DNA of 64,000 nt from Batillaria attramentaria (GCA_018292915.2 JACVVK020000089.1:1-64000), one strand, 5' to 3'; shown: positions 43,650 to 55,480, counted from the stretch's first letter. Notes: generated by a model from the sequence alone, not told the origin. Translations and numbers: made by a program.

Positions 43650-44425
43650 ACTGTGAGGAGTATCCTCTCAAGCGCGCTGCACAAGTCACAATCAAGAACT
43701 CTGATGAATACAGGCGAATGACCGCTCCGTCCCCGACGACAATGGATGACCATTACATGGTCAACGGACATAGTTTGGTATAATTTGGAGCGCGTACCAC
43801 CTGAAACGTCATAATCAAGAACTCAAATGAATATACGTGTCCTGGACACGAGCAATGATCTGGAAATGGTATTTTGGGGATGAATGTGGCCAAGAGTCAG
43901 GCTGGTTCACAGTGTTCTCTATAGAGAAGGCAAGTAATCACTGGAACTGTATTTCTGGATAAGTGTGGTCAAGAACAGATAAGTCAGACTGGTTTCCAGT
44001 GTTCCGTAGAACTCAGCACCCGCTGTGGGCGAAGAACGTCTATCTAAGCGGTCGGTCAAGAAGTTGTTGTTTTTTGTTTGTTTGTTTGTTTGTTTTCGTT
44101 TCACTCTTGGCACCCTTGGTAATGTAAAAATGCCAAACCAGAGCCCCCAGCTGTGAGCGGATTTTTCAGACGGCATTCTGGGGGATTATTGGAAAGCCAA
44201 ACTAGCATAATTACGCCCTGAGAAACTATCTTCTACTCCAGTTAATTACTTTCATCGCCTAGTGATTGGCACATCCGACTTCTTATTTGAATATTTTACG
44301 TGTACACTTTGTCGTGCCATTCATGAACAGCGCATTGAGAAGAGAATAGTTTACCGGGTGATACTTCGGTTACGTAAATCACCATTGTCCCCGACACCCG
44401 CTTTCGTCCCGCTTAGTGGGTGGCG
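43650..44425. other. No recognisable feature
   Basis: ACAATCAAGAACTC...GAATA at 43687 and CATAATCAAGAACTC...GAATA at 43809 mark a short diverged duplication. Otherwise nothing supported. Confidence 0.35.
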
Positions 44426-44429
44426 TTAC

Positions 44430-44826
44430 TGTATAATAATAATAATAATGAGTATTGTATAGGCACTTTACCCAATTTCATGAATCGGCTCAAAGCGCCG
44501 CGAACTGAACCCAACACGCACGCTCACGTGAATCACACACATTCTCTCACACACCGGACATAAACACATTACAATCACGTGGTGCGAAGGGTCAGCTCAG
44601 CTATTTAAATTTCGGAATTTAGAATTGCATTTATTTTTCAAATTTGGTGGGCTGAACATTTCCAAAGCAGAGGGGGAGGAAGCCGGAGTACCCGGAGAGA
44701 ACCCCCAACGATCGGCCCGAATGAACGGTGCCACATACGAGAAGGAAAAATTCTTTGCCCCGACTCGAACCCCTGACCTCTCGCATTGGTGACAGGTCTC
44801 TTAACCACTAGACCACCGACCGCCCC
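44430..44826 (-). mobile_element. SINE-B copy 3
   Basis: Minus-strand full-length copy with (ATT)n tail at 44436-44450, central GAGTACCCGGAGAG segment, B-box complement CGACTCGAACCCC and head complement ending CCACCGACCGCCCC. ACTGTAT flanks both ends. Confidence 0.88.
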
Positions 44827-45144
44827 ACCGACTGTATCAGTTGATTTTATCTAAATGTCAATGAATGCCAATACGAAAAGCCGATGCGTTCACGACTGAA
44901 CAGAGCTCCCCCTTTCAGAAGTTTTATATGTCGTAAAACAGACCTGTGCGCTAGGAAACTAAATACAGGGGAAAGGAAAGGTTTTTGTACTCCCGTACAA
45001 AATGCCGGACAATCATCATCACCATCAACCATTACCGGGCAGAGAATTTGTGGGAAAGGGAAGTTATCTCGTCCGGCTGTTGAATATTTTTGGTCTTTTT
45101 GAAAACTGATTCTGCCAAGTAATGTCCGTTTTCCGCTCCTCCCC

Positions 45145-45162
45145 CTCTCTCTCTCTCTCTCT

Positions 45163-45253
<91 letters not shown>
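45145..45253. repeat. (CT)n(CA)n(GA)n compound microsatellite
   Basis: CT, about 60 bp CA, then about 30 bp GA. Confidence 0.97.
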
Positions 45254-45257
<4 letters not shown>

Positions 45258-45511
45258 ACTTTCGATGCACGGGGTCTAATGTCTAATCCCAACTGAACGT
45301 CAAAAATGTATGCTGGCTTTTCTTCTGTCTTTGCCTCAACCATATTCCCAAACGTTCAAAGTCTTCTTTAAAAAGGAAAAAGACACCCTTGAACTCGCAG
45401 ATAACTAACTGTCAATATGCTCGCGGATTAAAAAAATATTATTTAATATTTCAAACGCTGAAAAGGCCACAGCTGCACTTCGGGCAAGTCGTTCTTGAAT
45501 ACATTACTAGT

Positions 45512-45514
45512 AGT

Positions 45515-45545
<31 letters not shown>

Positions 45546-45775
45546 GGCACAATCCCAAACGGGGGGGCACAATCCCAAACGACCCCATTCTCGCCCTCTT
45601 TTCAACCAACGCTGTCTCTTCCGGATTCCTGCGACACGTCTGACACTTGAGCAGTTTCTTGGGGCGCCATCAAACTAGACCCGTCATCTTAATACTGACA
45701 GTTTTGATTGGAAGGGGGCGTGGGGGCAGCGGAAGGAATAGCGAGACGAATCAGAGGGTCTGTGTGGCCCTTCAG
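45512..45775 (+). repeat. Dispersed repeat E, copy 1
   Basis: A GT array and G tract are followed by GGGCACAATCCCAAAC twice, CGACCCCATTCTCGCCC, GGGGCGCCATCAAACTAGAC and GGTCTGTGTGGCCCTT. The whole ~250-bp module recurs in the same orientation at 57975-58293, about 95% alike by eye. Confidence 0.85.
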
Positions 45776-45993
45776 TGTCGTCATCAAGATATGGGTGCCA
45801 CTCCAAGGCACGCCTTCTCAAAACCGAAAGCCTTCCCAAAATCAACAAGTCCATGACTGAGAAAGGACTGAACGGTGCTGACAAAAGTGGGACTGAGGAC
45901 ACTTAAAGGGGTTAATGCTACCATTTTTTTTAAATGCTCACAGACCTTCCTGAGCTGTTTTCGTGGTATCCATCATCACACCACTTAGACGCC

Positions 45994-46279
45994 TGGGCCC
46001 GTATGTAAAACTCGAGGTTAATTTAACCCACGGCTAAGGCCTAACCCAGACTAGGACAAAAGAAACCCAAAAACAAAATTAGATTAAAAAGGGAAGCAAA
46101 GAAAGCAAGACAAAAATCCTTCTACAACGCCATGGGCACCTTGCTGGAATGGACCCACTTCCTGATATAAAACCAAAAAAAAACCAACAGAACATTTAAC
46201 ACTAGAGCTAGTTTAGTTCGAGGTTAGACTCTAACCCTGGGATAAACTCCCTAACCCCGACTTTTACATGCGGGCCCTG
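45994..46279. mobile_element. MITE-1 copy 6
   Basis: GGGCCCGTATGTAAAACTCG to the complement of CGACTTTTACATGCGGGCCC, uninterrupted, with all internal blocks. Confidence 0.9.
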
Positions 46280-46985
46280 GACCGTGACGGTGTCTGTAAT
46301 GCTGGCACTGAGAAGCGTACTCGATGACGCGGCGACCACACTGAGCCCTCCGGCAGTGTAACAACAGTCGTAGAATTTGAATGTTCGACCGCTCGCGCGA
46401 AGTGTAAACAACGCTGTATCGCATTAAGAGCTGTACTGATCATCAAGAGTATCTCGAGCGCACATGTACACTCACAAGCAAAACTGTTAAAAAAAAAAAA
46501 AAAAAAAATTCGTTCGCTCAGCAAAGATGGAATTGGCCCGTTTAAAGAATTAGTGAACAGTCACGGGGGAAGATTTGCCAGAATTTTCGGATGCTCTCCG
46601 AGATCCGCGGAAGGAGAAGTCCGACGATCGAACGCCTTTTTCAAAATCAATGAGTCCATGACTAAGAAAAGGACTGATACACCCCCAAAAAGTAGTCAGA
46701 GGTCACGGAAGAAAATTGGTCCATTTTTTCCGGGTGCAGTTCGAGGTCTTCACACGATCGATTTTCTTTAATGAAATGCTGTCAGTAATTCTGAAACCTG
46801 CCAAGGTGAAGTATGATGAAGGTGGTTACAAGGAGAGGCAATCCCGAGGACAGGGCACTGATTCAATGACGCTGTATCAACCGTAACGAGTGGAGCTTGA
46901 CCTGGTTGACGCTAACAGTGCTTGGACTCTCCCTCTCTCAGCTTGAAGAATGCTTGTCAGCATTGGTGCCCGTTTTCTCCAAATT

Positions 46986-46987
<2 letters not shown>

Positions 46988-47056
<69 letters not shown>
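46988..47056. repeat. (GT)n(GA)n compound microsatellite
   Basis: About 47 bp GT followed by about 22 bp GA. Confidence 0.97.
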
Positions 47057-47057
<1 letters not shown>

Positions 47058-47348
47058 CTCTGACTTTGATGCTGTATTTAACAACGGTAGAAGAAGTTGG
47101 TTACAATAACCATTTTTTGAACTTGCCATTGAACACTACACTACGAGCTACATACAACACAACGGTAGTACAAAAGCACAAGAGAATTAAGCCCACAGAA
47201 AAGAAAAAAAGAAGAACAACAACAACAAAAGAAACACTCAAACAAACAAAACACAAAGGTAATACAAGGCTAAGAGATAAGCAAGCAATCAAGCTATGAT
47301 ATACACGATCAACTGAAATCAAAAACAACTAGAGGAGCAAAGCCTCCT

Positions 47349-48778
47349 TGGCTCACTTGTGAGATGGGTCAAGGTCATTCAAAAGAGTATGTCTGTAAAG
47401 TTCTTATCACTATCTATCCTGAAGTAATGTTTCTCTTGTGTTCACAGTTCCTAAGAAAACGGATAATGGCAATATAACAGTTTTCCCAGGACAGCTTGTA
47501 TGACCTTGACCTTGGGTCAAGGTCATTCGAATGAGATCTGTAAGAGCTTATCAATGACTATCATTACGCCAAGTTTGATAGCTCTAGTTTTCTAGTTTCC
47601 TTACAAATGGTAATGTAAAATATCACAACAGACAGCTGTAATGACCTTGACCTTGAGTCAAGGTCATTCAAAAGGGTATGTCTGCATAGGTCTCATTTCT
47701 GTCTATCATTGTGCTTTGTTTGGTGCCTCTGCTGTTTGTTGTTTCCAAGAAAATGCTAACGTTAAAGTTTCCGCAAAACATCTTGAATGGCCTTGACCTT
47801 GACTCAAGGATATTGAATACAAGTATGCCAGTACAGTTTTTGTCAATGTCTATCACCATGCAAAGTTTGATGCCTCTTATACCCCTAGATTCTGAGAAAA
47901 TGGCAATTTTAAATTTCCAATGAGACAGTTTTAATGACCTTGACCTTCAGTCAAGGTCATTCAAAATGGTATGTATTGAGAGGTCTTACTGCTGTCTATC
48001 AGCAAGCCAGGTTTGGTGTTTCTGCTGTTTATTCTTTCTGAGAAAATGCCAATGTTAAGGTTTTGGAAGCTTTTCTGCAAACAGCTTGTATGGCCTTGAC
48101 CTTGACTCAAAGTCACTGAATACAGGTATGTCTGTAAAGGTGTTGTCAATATCTATAATCATGCAAAGTTTGATGTCTCTTGCTTTTCTGGATTCTGAGA
48201 AAATGCCAATGCAAAAGTTCCAAACGGACAGCTTTAGTGACCTTGACCTTGGGTCAAGGTCAATCAATATGATATGTTTTGAAAGGTCTTATGGCTGTCT
48301 ATCAGCAAACCAAGTTTGGTGCCTCTGCTGTTCATTGTTTCTGAGAAAATGCCAATGTTAAGGTTTTGGAAGGTTTTCCGCAAAACAGCTTGTTCGGCCT
48401 TGACCTTGACTCAAAGTCACTGAATACAGGTATGTCAGTAAAGGTGTTGTCAATGTCTATCACCATGCAAAGTTTGATGTCTCTGGCTTTGCTAGATTCT
48501 GAGAAATTGCCAATGTAATGTTTCCAAACAGACAGCTTTAGTGGCCTTGACCTTGGGTCAAGGTCAATCAATATGGTATGATTTGAAAGGTCTTATGGCT
48601 GTCTATCAGTGTGCCAAGTTTGGTGCCTCTGCTATTTGTAGATTCTGAGAAAAGGCCAATGTTAAGGTTTACTGCGGACACACACACACACAGACAGACA
48701 GACAGACACACACACACACACACAGACAGACGACGGAGGGTTATTACATAGACTCACTTTGTTACACAAGTGAGCCAA
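47349..48778. mobile_element. Array of ~150-bp units with ERR/SF-1-type TCAAGGTCA sites, bounded by 14-bp inverted ends
   Basis: TTGGCTCACTTGTG (47349-47362) and its exact complement CACAAGTGAGCCAA (48765-48778) bound eight or nine units of about 141-159 bp. Each starts with a near-palindrome TGACCTTGACCTT...TCAAGGTCA, followed by GTCTATCA, GTTTGGTGCCTCTG or GTTTGATGTCTCT, and GAGAAAATGCCAATG. Units of two types alternate, giving a ~300-bp higher-order period. No ORF spans it. The array ends in CA/GACA repeats. TCAAGGTCA equals the consensus extended half-site of ERR and NR5A nuclear receptors; whether it is bound is untested. Confidence 0.8.
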
Positions 48779-48789
48779 CAAAAACAACA

Positions 48790-49888
48790 AAAATGACCGC
48801 ATCAGCAGAGAGAGAGAGAGAGTGGGTGTGGGCAGGCAAAGACAATCAGCCTGGGGTGAGTAATCTAGGTTTTCTCAGAGAGCAGCCCCAAACGTACCAG
48901 ATCTCTTCGTTGGTTTGTTTCTACAAAAAGCAAACATTCCAAAGGCCAATCATCTGCTTGCGCGCGCTTTTTGTTGTTGTTGTTGCTGATTTTTTTTTCC
49001 CACACTATCTGCTCAGGACAATTTTGAACGTTAACTCAGAATTAAAAATGCCACACGTTTTTCGGATCTTCAGTAACATGAGCTGTGCGCGTGAGCTGTA
49101 CGCCTCAATCTCGTCCATACAGCACCATCTGTGTTCTCGGTTCTCGAGTGACCCACAGTCACGTTCCTACATTGCTTTGTAACGCAGTCCACTGATTCCA
49201 ACAGCAACACTCCCCCCCCCCCCCCCCCCCCCCCCCGAGGATTAAAGCTACACACTTGTGTCAATGCTAGCAGGTGGCATTTGGCATCTTCCCCCATACA
49301 GCCAGCAATAACAACGCTCCATAGGCGGCTGATGGCGGATGGAAATGTATCTGATCAGAAGATGATTTCCTTTCCGATAACCTTTACTGCAGCTTCCCCG
49401 CAGCAGCTGTTTTGACGTGCCGCAAACTTCCCGACGTTGGCCTCCAGGCTGTTTTCGTTGCCCTATCTCCTGTTGATATTGGCCAATCAAAACTGGCATT
49501 TGTAATGTAATGCTGATCTGTGCTTTGACGTGCTTCAAAACTAGGTGACGAATGATGCTCGCTCCTGGGAGACCTAGAGAAAGAAATCTCATTTCTCCTT
49601 TGGAATACTATGAAAACTTTCGCTCAATGATAATGCGTTGATGAATTGACATGTATGTGATGTTCGTAGAGGACTGGAAGCACCATACACTGAACCAGCA
49701 AATTCCGAATCAAACGGACTGCATTCATTAATGAACCACATGGAATTTCAATTCACCGATTCAACGTTCAGCATCGCATCGACACTTTCATAAACATAAC
49801 AAGAACATGGTTCTTCAAAACGGTTCACTGCATGCCATCATTTTGCACCTATCTTTAAGTCATGCTGGGGTCATCATAGGCAGCCAGA
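48790..49888. other. No recognisable feature besides the poly-C tract
   Basis: GA, GTT and C tracts only. Open frames of 114-129 residues lack supporting features. Confidence 0.35.
49212..49236. repeat. Poly-C tract
   Basis: A C run of about 25 nt. Confidence 0.95.
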
Positions 49889-49901
49889 GGCCACTTGTGA
49901 G

Positions 49902-50076
49902 GGGTGGGGTGGGTGTTTGGGAGTTTAACGTCCTTTTCCACCACGTATGGGTGATATCAAAGACGGGGGCAGCGAGGAAAAGGCCAGCACAAATATTTGG
50001 CCCACGCCGGGATTCGAACTCACGACCCGAGCAATGAAAGTCCAACGCTTCTACCATTCGCCTATCCCGACTTCCC
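49902..50076 (-). mobile_element. SINE-A copy 20 (subfamily B)
   Basis: Full-length minus-strand copy with a perfect 13-bp target duplication GGCCACTTGTGAG at 49889-49901 and 50077-50089. Confidence 0.93.
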
Positions 50077-50718
50077 GGCCACTTGTGAGCTTGAAAAAAA
50101 AGCTAAAGCGTGTCACTCACAGGAACACCACCTGAACCCAACGATTTTGTCTTACACGTCCTCCACAAAATGAACGACCGAATCAGACAGCCCGGGGTTG
50201 TCGTCCTGCCAAATCACACAAGAAGAATCATTCATCGACAAACCTACAGCACCATCCAATCGACCAAAAAAAAAAATGAAAACAATGACGTCCATGGGTC
50301 CAGCCAGATACGGGACCCCAGGCCAGACGACAACATAACCCTGACACTGCGAGCACTGAGACAAAGATCAGTCCTACTGCAAAGGAGATCGGTCAGTGTT
50401 CCAGAAGGATATCCATCAGTCTGGCATCTGGCCATCTTGGTAGTAATCTACCATGGGGTAGTACTATGTCTGGCGGCGTTCCTCTCCCGCTGCAGCTGGG
50501 TAGATTCCTCGCCCGCGATCCAAATAATACCGGAAAATGCTCAGAAATCGGTCTCGGCCATTAGATCGTTGGGCCCAGGAAGTGCGCTCGGGGTCAGCGA
50601 TCAGTACCGATAAAACACCGACAGCGATTGATAAGGCTGAGGTAGCGTCTGACGTCTGGGGTCTTCTCCTTCTTACTTTTCCCCCCTTTCTTTTGATTTG
50701 AATTTTCTCAGTGCATGC

Positions 50719-50900
50719 GGGTGGGTGGGGTGGGTGTTTGGGAGTTTAACGTCCTTTTCCACCACGTGTGGGTGATATCAAAGACGGGGCAACGAGAAAA
50801 AGGCCAGCACAAATATTTGGCGCCCAGCCGGGATTCGAACTCACGAACCGAGCTTTTGAGAGTCCAACTCTCTACCATTCGGCTATCCCGGCTCCCCTTG
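50719..50900 (-). mobile_element. SINE-A copy 21 (subfamily B)
   Basis: Full-length minus-strand copy with an 11-bp perfect target duplication TCAGTGCATGC at 50708-50718 and 50901-50911. Confidence 0.93.
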
Positions 50901-51067
50901 TCAGTGCATGCCGTTCCCCTTGCCAGTGACTATCTGCCCAAACAACCTCAGCCCTGCACTCAATCTCCTGAACGGCAAGATAATTATTTGCAGCGATACA
51001 GCAAAGAAAACGAAAAGGCTCTCAGGATAATGTATCGAAGAACAACAAAAAAAAAAGCAATGTTTCA

Positions 51068-51071
<4 letters not shown>

Positions 51072-51150
<79 letters not shown>
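51072..51150. repeat. (GT)n microsatellite closing unit 1 of the triplication
   Basis: About 79 bp of pure GT. The equivalent place in unit 2 has about 56 bp (52003-52058) and unit 3 has none. Confidence 0.97.
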
Positions 51151-51152
<2 letters not shown>

Positions 51153-51220
51153 GGGGGAGAGGGAAGGTGATTTGGATCACTTCCAAGGACACATATGGCC
51201 TCTTTGTGGTGATCTACTTA

Positions 51221-51614
51221 GGGCCCGTACGTAGTAGTCGAGGTTAGGGCTTTTAGCCCCGGGTTAGAGTCTAACCTCGAACTAAACTAGCTCTAGGGTT
51301 AAACATTTTCTGTTGTTATTGTTGTTTTTTTTCCCCTTCTGTTTGTTTCTCTTGTTTTGTTTTAAATCAGGAAGCGGGCCCTGATCTCCCGCGAGAGGGA
51401 GGGCGTCTTTTTAAGTACCCATTTTATTATTATTATTATTATTATTATTCCAGGAAGGTGCGTGAGCTGTTACAGAAGGGTTTTTTTTCTTCCTTTCTTC
51501 GCTTCCTTTTTTTCTATATTCAATTTTGCTTTTGGGTTTCTTTTCAAGTGTCCTAGTCTGGGTTAGGCCCGTAGCCGTGGGTTAAATTTGCCTCGACTTT
51601 TACATGCGGGCCCT
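51221..51614. mobile_element. MITE-1 copy 7 with an internal ~80-bp insertion
   Basis: GGGCCCGTACGTAGTAGTCG to the complement of CGACTTTTACATGCGGGCCC. Between GAAGCGGGCC and CAGGAAGGTG it carries about 80 bp absent from other copies, with CTCCCGCGAGAGGGAG (a hairpin) and (ATT)n, plausibly a further nested insertion. Confidence 0.87.
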
Positions 51615-51994
51615 GGCTGTTAGTCCTGAGTTTGGACGGCCTTCCTCTCCCGCTACAGCTGCCAGACTACTTGCCCGCAATGCGAATAATACCGGAAAAT
51701 GTTCACAAATCGGTGTCGCTGGGACCAGGAAGTTCGCTGAGGGTCAGCGATCCATAACGATAAAACACCGACAAGGATTGATACGACTGAGACATCGTCT
51801 GAGATCTGGGGTCTTCTTCTTCTAGGTCTTCTTGTACTTGTTCTTTCTCTTCTGATTCTGTTTCTGCGTGAATATCATTTATAATTGATGCCGTTTTCCT
51901 GCCGATGACAACCTCAGCCCGGCGCTCGACCTCCGAAACGGGGTGATGCAGCAACGAAAACCAAATGTCTATCGAGACGAGAGCAATATTTAGC

Positions 51995-52002
<8 letters not shown>

Positions 52003-52058
<56 letters not shown>
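52003..52058. repeat. (GT)n microsatellite closing unit 2
   Basis: About 56 bp of pure GT. Confidence 0.97.
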
Positions 52059-52060
<2 letters not shown>

Positions 52061-52465
52061 TGGTTTGGATCACCTCCAAGGACAAACCTGGCCCTTTGTA
52101 GTAATCCGCCACGGTCTGTCATGTCTGACGGCGTTCCTCTTCCGCCACAGCTGCCAGAATACTTGCCCGCCATCCGATTAATACCGGAAAATGTTCAGTA
52201 ATGGAGCCAGGAAGTGCTCTCAGAGTCAGCCATTATTAACGATAAAATACCGTCAGCGGATTGATACGACTGAGATTATCGTCTAAGATCTGGGGTCTTC
52301 TTCCTTTTGAAGTTCTTCCCTTTATAGTGTGTCTGTTTCTGTTTGTGTGCATGCCGTTTTCTCACCAGTGACTATGTTCCCTCACAAACCGCAGCGCTGC
52401 GCCCATCTTCTAAACGGCAAGAAAATTATGACTGTTGCAGCGCATGCAGCAAAGAAAACATACGG

Positions 52466-53572
52466 TAAGACGAAAATAAGTTGGACTCCATGCAAAACAG
52501 GACAAGCATCTCCTTCTGTTATTCCCGAATCTGACCAGGGGTCTGGTGCACGCAAAGTGACCAAGCAGCCTGAGACTTAGCTCTAGTCTAAGACTTCTTA
52601 CGTTGGGACTATCATCAGCGTATGACACAGTCGTAAAACAGTCGTAAACTCGTCCTAGTCTCCGCTTAAGCAGTTTAGTCAAGCTAGTCTTACATCTGAA
52701 TGACTGACACAGGGGACGTTGTCCAGTGGGGAGGTGTCTGATGTGTGTGTGTGGGGGGGGGGGGGGGGAATTAACGTCATTATCTCGGCCGCTCTGAGTT
52801 TTCAGCGAAGTCGGTAAAAACCTGTCAACTTAACTGCCGCGATCTAAGACACTGTATGTGGTGTTTGATGCCTGCTTTCTTCGCTGCCTAGCCTTAGTTT
52901 GAAGCCAGGGAAGGCATTATGACTCTATGGTGACCGCATCTCTTACGACCTAGTCTCCCTCCATGCATCGGGCCCGAGGTCCTAACGGAAACACGATCAC
53001 GCACGCCATTTTAACAATGAAACGCAAAGTTATCTGAAGCAGTTATCACCGCTGTCCTTTTACGCGTTTCTTTGTCCCGTGAGGAAGGTTCTTTCGCCGA
53101 AAATCTGGGAAACTAAATTCGTCTTGCTCATCGTCCTCTGTACGTGTTTTGAACTTTTTCCGATTTCTAAACACCTGGAGCATAACAAATTACATTCATT
53201 TTCATACCCTTGAGTCTGAACTGCGGCACAACTACATATAAAGCACAAAACTCTTCCACATGTAACCGTTACCCCACGGAAAATGACTCGAATAACAGAC
53301 TGTTGTGTGTCAAAACACACCGAATCGAGAACCGCAGGGTATCGTGAAAGTTATACCTGCGATTGCAAAGCAAGGAGCCCAAAGGGGGAGAAACTCGGCT
53401 ATCACACCGACTGGCAGGCGGTAGAGATTCGAGACACGTTTTGAAGAGTCTGTTCCAAGGAGAATCGCTTAGATTTAATAGTCTTCCCTTTTCATGTTTG
53501 CACTGAGTGACTGGAAAGATCCGGCTATCAGAAGAGGCCTCTGGTGAGATCATGTTCTTCAAACAGCTGAAA
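52466..53572. other. No recognisable feature apart from a G tract
   Basis: A short GT array and G run at 52743-52768. Otherwise unique-looking sequence; the 83-112-residue frames carry no recognisable motif. Confidence 0.35.
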
Positions 53573-53738
53573 TCAGATGCCACCGCCAAACTGGTCACTT
53601 GACTCATTCTGTCTCGTCTAAGCTACTGTAACTCTCTCGTGGCTGGCTTCCGTGCTTCATCCATTCACCCTCTTCAGCGTATTCAGAACATTGCTGCTCG
53701 CCTGGTCCTTCGCTTAAAAAAAAAATCAGACCACATCT

Positions 53739-53820
53739 CTCCTGCACTCCGCTCCCTGCACTGGCTTCCTGGTTCGTACTGAATCCTGTCAGAAACAGGA
53801 AGCCAGTGCAAGGAGCGGAG
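53739..53820. repeat. 30-bp inverted duplication inside the LINE fragment
   Basis: CTGCACTCCGCTCC...CTTCCTG at about 53744-53773 is followed 17 bases later by its reverse complement CAGGAAGCC...GAGTGCAG (about 53790-53819). The second half also stands where the coding sequence should continue, so it arose by inverted copying of the adjacent exon-like text. Confidence 0.88.
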
Positions 53821-53970
53821 TGCAGTACAAATTCAGTACAAAAAAATCTGCACCCTTTGCTACAAATGTATGCATGATTCTGCCCCATCCTACCTTACTG
53901 AAGTGATGCAACTCTACACTCCGTCACGCCCCGTCCGGTCTTCAGCTGACACTCTTATCCTCAAGATTCA

Positions 53971-54115
53971 CTTCTAATGCTCGGGTCGTGAGTTCGATCC
54001 CGGTTGGGGCCAAATATTTGTGCTGGCTTCTTCACCGTTGCCCCGTCTTTGATATCACCCTATGTAGTGGTAAAGGACGTTAAACCCCCAACCAACCAAC
54101 CACCCACCCACCCAC
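53971..54115 (+). mobile_element. SINE-A copy 22, truncated before the anticodon loop
   Basis: Plus-strand copy starting at CTTCTAATGCTCGGG and lacking the A box. It has the A-type TTCACCGTTGCC and an expanded CAACCAACC/ACCC tail. It interrupts the LINE fragment between ILKI and RTRLLTVG. Confidence 0.88.
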
Positions 54116-54274
54116 CGCACTAGACTTTTAACCGTTGGCACTACAGCATTCTCCTACGCTGGTCCTCTAGCCTGGAATTCTCTCCCTCATTCACTCCGCC
54201 AAGCACCCTCCCTTGAAACCCTAAAAACCCACCTGTTTTCTGCCCATTACATCACTTGACTGTTTTGGTTTGCA

Positions 54275-54277
<3 letters not shown>

Positions 54278-54339
<62 letters not shown>

Positions 54340-54395
54340 GACCTGATGGCTTTTTTTTTTCTTTTTCTTTCTTTTTTTTCGGGGGGGGGGGGGGG
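54278..54395. repeat. (GT)n, T and G tracts
   Basis: About 59 bp GT immediately 3' of the LINE stop codon region, then T-rich and G-run sequence. Confidence 0.95.
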
Positions 54396-55480
54396 GTTGA
54401 ACGTGTAAGAATATTATTATCAGCATAATGTGTTTTGTGAAGGGTCTGCGAAATATGTAAAGGGAACATTTGAATTTTGTTTTAAGCTCACAAAAAAAAA
54501 GTTCATGAATCAAGTGACGACTTCACCTCCAGAATGTCCTTTTTCACTACATGTACCAGATCAACACCCCCCCCCCCCACAACCCCCTCCGACCATTCGC
54601 CACTTACCCATCTCAGCAGTTTTTGCAAAAGCAAAAGTTACACAACCTTGCGCCGAAACCCCCTTTCTGTTCACTTCTGTTCCACCACGTTTTGAAAAAA
54701 AGATTTTTTCCTATGAATACACGAAAGAAAAGCCTACACAAACAGGACCCCTTTTTTTTCTTTTTCTTTTTTTTCTTTTTTTTTTTTTTGGGGGGGGGGG
54801 TCTAAAGTCGATAGGCCGGGACTCTCTTGTACTCAACAAAAGGCAGGAAGTTCATCAAAAAGAACTGGTTGGCTGAGATTGGTGCGGCGTATAGACTGGC
54901 CGTGGTCGTGGTTCTTCTGGCTGGAGGTTACTATCTCTGACCCTCCACCTTCCTCCCCGGAAAACCCTCTTTCTCCGTGCAGAAGGGGCCGCGAAGGAGA
55001 AGGGGGTGGGGTGGGGGTGGAGGGGGCCAGACTAATCTTATTCTTCACCCACGCACCCTCATACTTCTCTCTCTCCCCCTACACCCCCCCCCCCCCTGCA
55101 CAACGGACAGAAATGGAAAGTGCGTCGTGCGTGCATGCGTGCGTGCGTGTGTGCGTCCGTGTGTGTGTGGGGGGGGGGAGTGGGACTGGGTTCAGAGGGG
55201 AGATGGCAGAATATCCCCCCCCCCCCGAAGAAAAAAGAAGAAGAATGAAGACAAGTTCACAGCTGCTGTCCTTAGAAACGGCCGGGGAAAAAGTAGAGTG
55301 GCGACCAAGTGGTGAAAACTGGGGTGATCTATTCCTGAGCCTTTCCGCAAATTTCTTAAAAGCAGTTTTCCGGACGACCGTCCTGTACAGAATCAGATTC
55401 AATTATCGACCAAAGTGCGTTTGTCACACTGACCCCCTTCTCCGGTGGCATGTTTCAACTCAGTTTAACTCATTCTGCGC
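54396..55480. other. Unassigned C/T/G-tract-rich stretch
   Basis: C runs (54567-54579, 55084-55096, 55217-55227), T run (54751-54789) and G runs break this region. The 301-residue frame beginning at 54879 is composed of these tracts and of the satellite that follows. Confidence 0.45.

Larger units (their letters stand above)
50425..52465 (+). repeat. Degenerate tandem triplication (~500-570-bp units) invaded by a SINE and a MITE
   Basis: Blocks in the order GTAATC(T/C), GGCGTTCCTCT, TACCGGAAAATG, CCAGGAAGT, GGTCAGCGAT, GATAAAACACCGACA, TCTGGGGTCTTCT, CAGTGACTAT, ACGGCAAGA, GCAGCAAAGAAAAC occur three times (starting about 50430, 51172 and 52065). GT arrays close the first two units. SINE-A (50719-50900) interrupts unit 1 and MITE-1 (51221-51614) interrupts unit 2. 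Confidence 0.75.
53575..54259 (+). pseudogene. LINE reverse-transcriptase C-terminal fragment, broken by an inverted duplication and a SINE
   Basis: 53603-53776 reads LSRLSYCNSLVAGFRASSIH, then PLQRIQNIAARLVLRLK and ALRSLHWLPG, the classic C-terminal region of CR1/L2/Jockey-type LINE ORF2. It resumes at about 53836 (KICTLCYKCMHDSAPSYLTE), is cut by a SINE at about 53970, and ends at 54116-54259 with TTAFSYAGPLAWNSLPHSLR and LETLKTHLF before a stop. A TGA just upstream (53600), a 30-bp inverted repeat and the SINE all disable it. Confidence 0.9.

Noticed and set aside
47668..48571. Repeated minus-strand frames (MIDLDPRSRS...) in the nuclear-receptor-site array
   Set aside because: They recur because the ~150-bp DNA units recur; periods are not consistently multiples of three and each frame stops within a unit or two.
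53575..54259. Active LINE
   Set aside because: Only the C-terminal end remains, with an in-frame stop, an inverted duplication and a SINE insertion.
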